Source: Candidatus Endoriftia persephone str. Hot96_1+Hot96_2 (GTDB taxonomy: Bacteria > Pseudomonadota > Gammaproteobacteria > Chromatiales > Chromatiaceae). From it: a stretch of 5,712 nucleotides of DNA. Below, piece after piece: positions 1 through 5,712 of this stretch; the stretch's first letter is position 1, and the number at the start of each line of letters is the position of its first letter. The stretch covers positions 1 through 5,712 of the forward strand of contig AASF01002164.1 of assembly GCA_000168735.1 (NCBI GenBank). Direction: 5' to 3'. The notes under the pieces were generated by a model that did not search any database, was not told where the DNA came from, and was given only the letters and a program-made list of their open reading frames with translations. The position numbers and the translations under genes are program-made.

Positions 1-1482
1 TGATCAGCTATCGTGGCACCGTCATGCATTATCATGGTGCAGATCAGGAGCGTGCGGCGATGTTGCTCTCGGCAATCACCAACAACCTTGATACAAAAGG
101 CGGTCGGGTCATGGGCGTCGGCGCCGGCTGGAAATCCCCCCATTCACCAAAAGCCAAGGTGCAAAAAGGTCTCGACATCGTCAACGGTTTCCCCGGTGAG
201 GCCGCGTTCCCCACGCATCAGGTGAGTCAGCAGAATCTTCCGATGATCAAGGACGGCCAAAATGGCCGGCCCAAAGTCTACTGGTGGAGCTGTAACAACA
301 TGGCCTTTATCAACGGAAACAATAAGGAAGCGGAAGCGATCTTAAAAGATGAGAGCCTCATACCCTTCTCGGTTTCGTCTAACATCGTCTATGACGAGTC
401 ATCGCAATACGCCGATCTTATCCTGCCTGATGTCACCTATCTGGAACGATGGGACACCGAAGATATGGTGTCGCCGACCGGTGTCGCCGAATACTACATC
501 CGCCAACCCCTCATCAAGCCGCTTGGGCGAGGGCGAAGGATCAGGGTGAAATCTTTGCCGGCCTGGCGAAACGGTGTGGATTTGAACTGGCCTATTCGAC
601 CAAGGAGGAGTATGTCCGTCAGTCTTGCGATATGACACCGGGCGTCAGAGAAGCCGGCGGTTTCGAGTACATGAAGAAACATGGGGTCTGGCACGATAAG
701 AACGCCAAGCCTAACTTCGGCTTCTACGAAGCCAAAGTGGATGTTTCCGGCGACGGGGTTATTCTCGATGAAAAAACCGGCGTCTACTGGAACTACAAGA
801 AGGCCGGAGTCAGCAAAGCCGAAGCTAAGAGCAAAGGCTATCTGGGGGTCGAGGGCGCCAAGAAAGCCTATGTCGCCCAGAACATCGAGGGCACGCCGCG
901 TAAGGCCTATCCGCCGAACACCTCATTCATCAAGTCCGGCCTGCTCGACTTCTATTCCGATAACTTCGCGTCCAAGGGGTTCCCGGCGTTCCCAACCTAT
1001 ACGCCGATACCGTGAGCATCAGAAGACTGGGTCAAGGATGACTTGCACCTGACCACCTACAAGGTAGCCGTACATACGCACTCCCGGCACAGCCCATTGC
1101 AAGTGGTTGTCTGAGATCAAGCACGACAATCCGGCATGGATCAACGCCAAATCTCGCCGCCGCGCGCGGTATCAAGGATGGCGATACCATCAAGGTGTCT
1201 AACGAACTTGGTGAGATCACCACCACAGCTCATGTCACCGAAGGCATCATCCCCGGCATCATCGCCATCTCGCACCACTTGGGACGTCAGCATTCCGGTA
1301 TCTACGGATCGGGAAAGCGTTCTCCCACTCCTGGGGGGGTGCCGCAGCGGATCCGGACGCCAAGAACATGTGGTGGAACCAAGCACGGAACCCATCCCAA
1401 CTCGATCATTCCGAACAGTTCGGATCCGATTAGTGGTGGGCAACGGTGGATGGATACGGTGGTAAGAGTTGCCAAAGTGTAA
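1..1482 (+). CDS. Molybdopterin oxidoreductase catalytic subunit, C-terminal half, reading frame broken
   Basis: This is the C-terminal half of a DMSO-reductase-superfamily catalytic subunit, probably of the PsrA/PhsA/SoeA-like group that handles sulfur compounds. The window edge cuts off the N-terminus with the Fe-S and Mo-ligand residues. Reading from base 3 gives HYHGADQERAAMLLSAITNN and later YADLILPDVTYLERWDTED, a typical stretch of the central pterin-binding domain. The C-terminal dinucleotide-binding domain (about 1052-1310) shows HTHSRTAHCKWLSEI and KDGDTIKVSNELGE, and the protein ends PISGGQRWMDTVVRVAKV with TAA at 1480. To read through, one must remove an extra G in each of the runs 525-527 and 531-533, bypass an in-frame TGA at 1013-1015, remove an extra C near 1088 and near 1155, fix the G7 run at 1333-1339 (one base short, or two too many), and remove an extra C near 1380. 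The TorD-type chaperone gene follows 27 bases later. The superfamily call is secure; the substrate is not. Confidence 0.85.
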
Positions 1483-1509
1483 TTAAGTGAGTGAAACAGG
1501 AGAGCTGAG

Positions 1510-2163
1510 ATGGAAACTGATTGGAAAAAGCTGGCCGATAGCGCCAAATCACGAAGTGAAATTTATGGACTATTGACCACTGTTTTCCGGGAGGAACCCA
1601 CCGAGGCCCTCATCAAGGAGCTGAGAGGTCCCCGCTTGTCGGGGGCCTTCTCAGACATGGACGTGGATCTGGGAGAGACGTTCTACAGCGATCCTGAAGG
1701 GCAAGTGGCGGATGAGTTAGCTGTGGAGTTTACCCACTTGTTCCTTGGCCCTGGTCCTCATATATCGGCCCATGAGTCTATCTTTGTCGAGGTGGATGGC
1801 GACGCATGTGCTCTATGGGGGGCACAGACCGTTGAAGTGAAAAAGTTTATCGAGACGACAGGCCTCAATTATGAGCCGGGGTTCACAGGTCTTCCTGATC
1901 ACGTCAGCGTTGAACTTGAATTTTTACAGAAGCTGACAGAGTGGGAGGCTGATAAGTGGATTCAACAAAATCGCAAGAGTGCAGAGTATTGTCTGACAGT
2001 GCAACGCATGTTTCTTGAACGGCATCTATTATGTTGGTTACCCCAATTCTGTGATGCGATCATGACTCAGGCGGAGATGCCCTTCTACCGAGCTATGGCT
2101 GAATTGACCAAGAATTATATGGAGTTTGAGCGGCAGAGTATCGCAACCGATACAGCTGCTTAA
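1510..2163 (+). CDS. TorD/DmsD-family molybdoenzyme chaperone
   Basis: This is an intact cytoplasmic protein of 217 residues, a normal length for the TorD/DmsD/NarJ superfamily. These all-helical proteins bind the apo-form (often the Tat signal) of a molybdoenzyme catalytic subunit and hold it until the cofactor is inserted. The family signature is clear at residues 73-91: EFTHLFLGPGPHISAHESIF matches the usual E-x-x-x-L-F-x-G-P-x-P pattern. A second typical segment, GLPDHVSVELEFLQKL, lies at about 127-142. The start is supported by AGGAGA six bases upstream of the ATG. The gene follows the molybdopterin subunit closely on the same strand, so that enzyme is its probable client. It ends at a hairpin terminator. 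Unlike its upstream neighbour it has no frame breaks. The family is confident; the exact subfamily (TorD, DmsD or a PsrA/TtrA-type chaperone) cannot be set from sequence alone. Confidence 0.9.
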   Translation: METDWKKLADSAKSRSEIYGLLTTVFREEPTEALIKELRGPRLSGAFSDMDVDLGETFYSDPEGQVADELAVEFTHLFLGPGPHISAHESIFVEVDGDACALWGAQTVEVKKFIETTGLNYEPGFTGLPDHVSVELEFLQKLTEWEADKWIQQNRKSAEYCLTVQRMFLERHLLCWLPQFCDAIMTQAEMPFYRAMAELTKNYMEFERQSIATDTAA

Positions 2164-2175
2164 TGTATGCTTACC

Positions 2176-2210
2176 AATTCACCTACATCCATGTAGGTGG
2201 ATTATTTATT
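2176..2210 (+). terminator. Rho-independent terminator after the chaperone gene
   Basis: A strong inverted repeat pairs 2176-2188 with 2191-2203. Its core is CACCTAC/GTAGGTG around ATCCAT, and one G-T wobble extends it to the flanking AT pairs. It is followed by ATTTATTTCTT on the plus strand. It begins 12 bases after the chaperone stop and abuts the stop codon of the convergent minus-strand gene. A T-rich tail is present only on the plus-strand side, so it mainly serves the molybdoenzyme-chaperone transcript, although the hairpin could also protect the 3' end of the opposing mRNA. Confidence 0.8.
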
Positions 2211-2782
2211 TCTTAACCGGTTGCGAAGGGTAGCTTCCCTGATTAGGCCCCATGCCCATTTTTTTACCCTGATTGATAGCGAATTCGACTGGAGCACCTA
2301 GATTGATTCGGTAAGCTGCCCACATAGTGCCCAGTAGTGCAGAACTTGGTGCATAGACCAAGAGCATGTCCTTGCTGGCATCGATAACCTTCTGGGTGAA
2401 GTCGTCAACCTGTTCCTGACTTGGCACTAGGCCGTCGATCGGGATGCTAATATAACGCATACCCAGCGCCTCAGTCTCCAATTGATGTAATCGTGCGGTT
2501 TTTTCTGGTGTTCCGAGATCGATCACGGTTTCAAACCCGAAAATTTTCAGTTCCGCTATACGATTGATCTGACGACCACGGGTTGCCCTGTAAATAAGGA
2601 ATAGCTCGACCAGGATCCGGAATGGCAATAGCGTATCCCATTCTCCCCGGTAACTTGGATGTCTTGTGGGTGAGTGTTTGCGGTACTGATTTGCCATCGC
2701 TGGCAGTAAGCACTGCATCATTGTGTCGATTCATCTCTCCGTCACCCCACCAACCGCAGGCGTACACTGACTTGGGTGACAT
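2206..2782 (-). CDS. Exported DUF442-like phosphatase-fold protein lacking catalytic residues (one frameshift)
   Basis: The C-terminal two thirds resemble the protein-tyrosine-phosphatase-like domain of DUF442/beta-lactamase-hydrolase-like proteins: GFETVIDLGTPEKTARLHQL, then EALGMRYISIPIDG, then a loop and helix ending MWAAYRINLG. The position of the catalytic HCx5R loop instead reads VYAPSSALLG (about 2329-2358 on the minus strand), so the His, Cys and Arg are all absent. The N-terminal part lies in another frame and reads SVYACGWWGDGEMNRHNDAV then GRMGYAIAIPDPGRAIPYL. The frames join at about 2590, where one extra base must be removed to give IPYLRATRGRQINR. Upstream of the ATG at 2782 the frame encodes a hydrophobic run, LYLSLLCYALFA, followed by VYA before the Cys. 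That looks like a signal peptide or lipobox-like site, so the true start may be the ATG at 2853 with one more frame break near 2820. Function unknown; a binding or sensing role is more likely than catalysis. Confidence 0.6.
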
Positions 2783-2964
2783 TGCGAAGAGCGCATAACA
2801 AAGTAGTGATAGATACAGATCTCAATCTGTAAATGGGTTGTGCTTTGCTTCATGATTTTGAGTGTCCCTGATCAGGTTATCAGTAGCGCATTCAGTGAAT
2901 CTTGGTGCGAGTCTATTATCTTTGGATAATCAGCATCATTCCCTATGTGGCAAGAGTGACAGGA

Positions 2965-2990
2965 TTAGTCTGTCAGGGGTGACTGACTAA
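2965..2990. repeat. Inverted repeat in the intergenic region
   Basis: An 11-base inverted repeat, TTAGTCTGTCA and TGACTGACTAA, flanks a GGGG loop with one T-T mismatch. An alternative overlapping hairpin, TGACAG/CTGTCA (2957-2975), would exclude it. It lies just beyond the probable terminator of the ArsR-rhodanese gene and has no T-rich tail on the minus strand, so it may be a back-up transcript-end structure or a protein-binding site. The rest of 2854-2964 shows no gene. Confidence 0.5.
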
Positions 2991-2992
2991 AA

Positions 2993-3030
2993 TAGATAAG
3001 GAGAGAGCTGCGGGAAATTAGACCCACAGC
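2993..3030 (-). terminator. Probable rho-independent terminator of the ArsR-rhodanese gene
   Basis: Read on the minus strand, GCTGTGGG (from 3030) pairs with CCCGCAGC (to 3007) across the loop TCTAATTT. This gives an 8-bp stem with one G-U pair. It is followed by the T-rich tail TCTCTCCTTATCTATTTT. It starts 13 bases after the stop codon of the minus-strand regulator gene, the expected place for its terminator. Confidence 0.7.
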
Positions 3031-3043
3031 GGTAGACATATTT

Positions 3044-3706
3044 TCAGGAGGTCTCCACAGGTAATCCTTCCAGTCTCCATTCGGGAAGGCCTCCTTCCAG
3101 GCGCTTGGCGTTAACGCCTCGCTCCCGCAGTCTGGAGACAGCATCGAATGCCAGTACACAATGCGGACCGCGGCAGTAGGCGACAATCTCCTGAGAAGGA
3201 TCAAGCTCGTCCAGATGCTTTTCCAATTCCTCCAGCGGAATATTGATCGCACCCGGCAGGTGTCCCGCTGCATACTCCTCTGGCGGGCGCACATCCAGGA
3301 CCGTCACCAGACCATCCCTCGCACGCTCCAGTAGTTGAGCTGCCGGCACCGGTTCTAGACTGTCTTTGACCTTGAGGTAGTCGTCGACGAGACGATTCAC
3401 ATCGGCCAGGTGGCGCTCCGCCACTTCTCTCAGCGATCCGAATAGGGCCGAAACGTCCATACCACTCAATCGATAATAGACCTTGTGGCCCTCCTTACGA
3501 TTGGCAACCAGCCCGGCCTGCCTGAGTTGTTGCAGATGTTGAGAGGTATTAGCCACAGTCAGGCCCGAAACCTGCGCCAAGGCATCTACACTGCGTTCAC
3601 CCTGCGCCAGAAATTCCAGAAGTTCCAGTCGGTAGCCATTACTCATCGCCTTGGCGACACGGGCAAATTGGCTGAAAAGATCGTGTTTGAAATTGCCTGT
3701 TGACAT
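3044..3706 (-). CDS. ArsR-family transcriptional regulator fused to a rhodanese domain
   Basis: This intact 220-residue protein has two domains. Residues about 10-90 are an ArsR/SmtB winged helix: RLELLEFLAQGERSVDALA leads into the recognition-helix region TVANTSQHLQQLRQAGLV and the wing GHKVYYRLS. A helical linker (about 90-125) joins a rhodanese domain with VLDVRPPEEYAAGHLPGAIN and the active-site loop YCRGPHCVLAF. The first loop cysteine (C178) is the usual sulfur-accepting residue. C178 and C183 are the only cysteines in the whole protein, so the ArsR half has no metal-binding or SqrR-type thiol pair. Sensing is therefore likely through sulfur transfer to the rhodanese loop (inference). 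The ATG at 3706 is preferred over a TTG at 3721 that also extends the frame; the ribosome-binding site is weak (GGGG about nine bases upstream). The gene diverges from the hydroxylase operon, with a palindrome between them. Family confidence is high; the signal is unknown. Confidence 0.92.
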   Translation of the reverse strand: MSTGNFKHDLFSQFARVAKAMSNGYRLELLEFLAQGERSVDALAQVSGLTVANTSQHLQQLRQAGLVANRKEGHKVYYRLSGMDVSALFGSLREVAERHLADVNRLVDDYLKVKDSLEPVPAAQLLERARDGLVTVLDVRPPEEYAAGHLPGAINIPLEELEKHLDELDPSQEIVAYCRGPHCVLAFDAVSRLRERGVNAKRLEGGLPEWRLEGLPVETS

Positions 3707-3736
3707 ATATATCGGCCCCAACTATACTTCAATTAT

Positions 3737-3752
3737 TCAATAGATCTATTGA
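3737..3752. promoter_or_regulatory. Perfect 16-bp palindrome, likely ArsR operator in a divergent promoter
   Basis: TCAATAGATCTATTGA is a perfect palindrome in the AT-rich 100-base gap between the divergently transcribed regulator and hydroxylase genes. Partial symmetry continues outwards (ATTAT on the left, ATTATA on the right). The shape and AT-rich half-sites fit an ArsR/SmtB dimer site. On the minus strand a TATAAT (3757-3752) touches the palindrome. On the plus strand TTGATT (3749-3754) and TATAAC (3774-3779) form a possible promoter with a long 19-base spacer. Binding here would repress both genes. The palindrome is certain; its role is inferred. Confidence 0.65.
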
Positions 3753-3806
3753 TTATATGATCTCTTTGAAAATTATAACAGATTATGTATTGGAGGAGAG
3801 TGGAGC

Positions 3807-4678
3807 ATGAATTGGTACGACTGGATTCTCAGGAATGAACTGCCCGTTCGCCTGGGTTTTTTCTTCGGCATCTTTGCCATCATGGCGGCCTGGGAGCTGC
3901 TAACCCCCCGCCGTACTCTCACAGTTTCCAAGAGCATTCGCTGGGCCAACAACCTGGGCCTAGTCTTCCTCAACAGTTTTATTCTGCGTTTGCTGTTTCC
4001 GGCGGCGGCGGTGGGTGTTGCTGCCCTTGCCGAGCAACGGGGGTGGGGCCCTGCTCAACTTTTATGAAACCCCCTTTATTCCATCGGTCGTCATTGCAGT
4101 GATAGTGATGGATTTCGTTATCTACCTGCAGCATGTGATGGTCCATGCCGTACCTGTTCTTTGGCGACTACACCGGGTCCATCACGCCGACCTCGACTAC
4201 GACGTGACCACCGGCGCCCGCTTCCACACCTTTGAGATCATCCTATCCATGTTGATCAAGTTCGCCACCATCATGGTGCTGGGTCCACCCGTCGTAGACG
4301 GTGGTGATCTTTGAGGTGCTGCTCAATGCCACCGCCATGTTCAATCACGGCAATGTCCGGCTCCCAACCAGCCTAGACCGGGTATTGCGCTGGTTCCTTG
4401 TCACTCGCTGATATGCACCGCGTACACCATTCGGTAGAGGATGATGAGGCAAACAGCAACTTCAGGCTTCAGCCTGCCCCTGGTGGGATCGGTTGTTCGG
4501 CACTTACCGTGATCAACCCAGAGGAGGTCATGAGTGGCATGACCGATCGGTATCCATAAATACCGCGACCCGAAGACAGGTCAACCGCTTACCCGGCATG
4601 CTGGCGCTGACCTTTATCGGCAAGATCAGTGGCTACGCCATCAATCGCCGCGAATGGAGCAATAGCGATGAGAAGTAA
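3807..4678 (+). CDS. Sterol desaturase/fatty-acid hydroxylase family protein, reading frame broken
   Basis: This is an integral membrane non-haem di-iron enzyme of the fatty-acid hydroxylase superfamily, which oxidises C-H bonds of lipids using O2. After correction it is about 288 residues, normal for bacterial members. Hydrophobic segments occur at LGFFFGIFAIMAAWEL, LVFLNSFILRLLFPAAAVGV and IPSVVIAVIVMDFVIYL. All three histidine clusters are visible: HVMVH, LHRVHH and, near the end, DMHRVHHS, plus FNHGNV between them. The frame must drop one extra base at each of about 4050, 4297-4300, 4406-4412, 4464 and 4483. After these the protein reads FGFSLPLWDRLFGTYRDQP and ends EWSNSDEK at TAA 4676-4678. 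A GGAGG lies ten bases before the ATG at 3807. The stop overlaps the next gene's start by 11 bases, so the two are co-transcribed. The substrate (fatty acid, sterol, hopanoid or other lipid) cannot be told. If the insertions are real, the gene is dead. Confidence 0.85.
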
Positions 4679-5670
4679 AGCACTTCGCTGGCTACTATTT
4701 GCCCTGTTGGCATCGGCAATTTCTCTGACCATTCTCTACCGAGACCATATTGATGCAGGTGCCCTGCAGCAGTGGGTAGAGCAAGCCGGTCCCGCCGCTC
4801 CACTGCTGTTCATGGTTATCTATGCCATCGGCACGGTGCTGTTCCTTCCAGGATCAGTGATGACCCTGGCGGGTGGTGCCCTGTTCGGGCCGGTGCTCGG
4901 CACCTTCTACAATCTCACCGGCGCAACTATCGGCGCGGTGCTGGCTTTTCTTATCGCACGATTCTTTACTTCCAACTGGGTGGAGCAGAAGACCGGTGGC
5001 CATCTCAAGCGGCTGAAAGAGGGCGTGGAAACATGAGGGTTGGCGCTTCGTCGCCTTCGTGCGTCTGGTACCGCTCTTTCCCTTCAATCTGCTCAACTAT
5101 GCGTTGGGCCTGACCCGTATCCCGCTGCTTCACTACCTGATCGCCACCTATCTGTGCATGCTGCCAGGCGCCATTGCCTACACCTATCTAGGATACGCCG
5201 GGCGTGAAGCGGTGGCTGGTGGTGAAGGCTTGATTCAGAAAGTGATGCTGGCGCTGGCGCTGCTGGCCGTAGTGGCCTTCCTTCCCCGACTAATCGGTCG
5301 TCTCAGGCAGGGCCCCACCATGAACATCGATGCACTGAGGGAACGCCTGAACAAAGAGGACGAATTACTTTTGCTGGATGTCCGCACCGCCAATGACTAC
5401 CAGGATAAGCTGGGACACATCGTGGGCTCCCTGAATATACCCCTGGAAGAGCTTGAATCCCGTCTGGCCGAACTGACCCCCTATCTGGAAAAACCGGTCG
5501 CATTGATCTGCACCACGGATCGTCGTTCCAAAAAAGCCGCGCAGATACTCGGTAGTCAGGGTTTTGCCGATGTGCATGTGGTGATTGGCGGGATGACGCA
5601 GTGGAACAAGAATGCCCTGCCTGTTCACACCACAACTGAGACTTCAGACCATTTACGGGAGATTCAATAG
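4668..5670 (+). CDS. DedA/TVP38-family membrane protein fused to a C-terminal rhodanese (one frameshift)
   Basis: With one extra base removed near 5031-5034 (ACATGAG read as ACAGAG) the gene encodes 333 residues. Residues about 1-215 are a SNARE-associated/DedA-type (TVP38/TMEM64) membrane domain: an N-terminal anchor (LRWLLFALLASAISLTIL), then LFLPGSVMTLAGGALFGP, a reentrant-type segment of this family, and FVRLVPLFPFNLLNYALG after the frame break. Residues about 217-320 are a cytoplasmic rhodanese: LLLLDVRTANDYQDKLGHIV, then the active-site loop CTTDRRS with catalytic C281, then GGMTQW. DedA-type proteins are linked to lipid translocation and membrane homeostasis; the rhodanese would move sulfane sulfur at the membrane face. 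The ATG at 4668 has GGAG eight bases upstream and sits inside the end of the hydroxylase gene. Uncorrected, the frame stops at TGA 5034 and only a second piece from about 5059 remains. The domain assignment is secure; the joint role is unknown. Confidence 0.85.
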
Positions 5671-5712
5671 TGTCCCTTTCCATTATTATCGCTGGACTCG
5701 CCACCGGCCTGC
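5670..5712 (+). CDS. Start of a membrane protein, cut by the window end
   Basis: A GTG at 5670 overlaps the TAG of the DedA-rhodanese gene by one base and has GGGAG eight bases upstream, which indicates translational coupling. The first 14 residues read MSLSIIIAGLATGL, the beginning of a hydrophobic segment. Such a start would suit a YeeE/YedE-type sulfur-compound transporter, which often begins with an ATGLLFGF-like segment, but many membrane proteins would fit as well. Treat the identity as a guess; that a gene starts here is fairly likely. Confidence 0.5.
   Translation, partial: MSLSIIIAGLATGL

Noticed and set aside
1013..1015. In-frame TGA in the molybdoenzyme as a possible selenocysteine codon
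   Set aside because: The selenocysteine of such enzymes is the Mo ligand near the N-terminus, not this far downstream, and other frame breaks surround it. Small compensating indels (CCGTGAGCATCAGAA for a P-E-H-E reading) explain it better.
1333..1339. G7 run as a programmed ribosomal frameshift site
   Set aside because: Several other breaks in the same gene would also need explaining; an indel in a homopolymer is simpler.
1141..1443. Minus-strand open frame of 100 codons
   Set aside because: It lies opposite the conserved molybdopterin dinucleotide-binding domain, and its Arg- and Pro-rich translation resembles no family.
2206..2721. Treating the 171-codon frame from 2721 as the whole phosphatase-like gene
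   Set aside because: Its first 40 or so residues look non-coding, whereas the other frame gives CGWWGDGE and GYAIAIPDPGRAIPYL, which join naturally at about 2590.
2965..3294. Second minus-strand frame of 109 codons over the rhodanese region
   Set aside because: It is a shadow of the intact ArsR-rhodanese gene in another frame, with no ribosome-binding site or family resemblance.
5303..5704. Minus-strand open frame of 133 codons
   Set aside because: It is antisense to the rhodanese domain of the DedA fusion and the start of the next gene, and has no recognisable domain.

Overview
The window looks like a chromosomal piece of a sulfur-oxidising gammaproteobacterium, possibly an autotrophic or symbiotic lineage. 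This is an inference. It rests on a membrane-sulfur-type molybdoenzyme with its chaperone, two rhodanese domains, balanced GC content and gammaproteobacterial-looking proteins. No RNA gene, CRISPR array or transposase was seen.

Layout. (1) Bases 1-1482, plus strand: the C-terminal half of a molybdopterin (DMSO reductase superfamily) catalytic subunit. Its reading frame breaks repeatedly, yet conserved sequence resumes in another frame each time. (2) 1510-2163, plus: an intact TorD/DmsD-type chaperone, ended by a strong hairpin terminator. (3) 2206 to about 2782 (perhaps 2853), minus: an exported phosphatase-fold protein (DUF442-like) that starts with a CGWWGDGE motif and lacks the catalytic Cys and Arg of the phosphatase loop; it carries one clear frameshift. 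(4) About 2854-3043: intergenic, with one hairpin and a likely terminator. (5) 3044-3706, minus: an intact ArsR-family regulator fused to a rhodanese domain. (6) 3707-3806: a divergent promoter region with a perfect 16-bp palindrome, TCAATAGATCTATTGA, the likely operator. (7) 3807-4678, plus: a sterol desaturase/fatty-acid hydroxylase family membrane di-iron enzyme with about five single-base insertions. (8) 4668-5670, plus: a DedA/TVP38 (SNARE-associated family) membrane protein fused to a cytoplasmic rhodanese, with one insertion. (9) 5670 onward: the start of another membrane protein, cut by the window edge.

How they fit. Genes 1-2 form an enzyme-plus-maturation-factor unit. Genes 5-9 look like a divergent regulon. 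An ArsR protein whose only cysteines lie in its rhodanese loop probably senses a sulfur species at the palindrome. It would control itself and a tightly overlapping operon of a lipid-modifying hydroxylase, a DedA-rhodanese and another membrane protein. This is the most interesting candidate system here.

Caution. About a dozen frame breaks hit four separate genes while two others are untouched. Nearly all are single extra bases, many beside G or C runs, and coding is well preserved on both sides. That pattern fits errors in a low-coverage draft better than genuine gene decay, but sequence alone cannot settle it.
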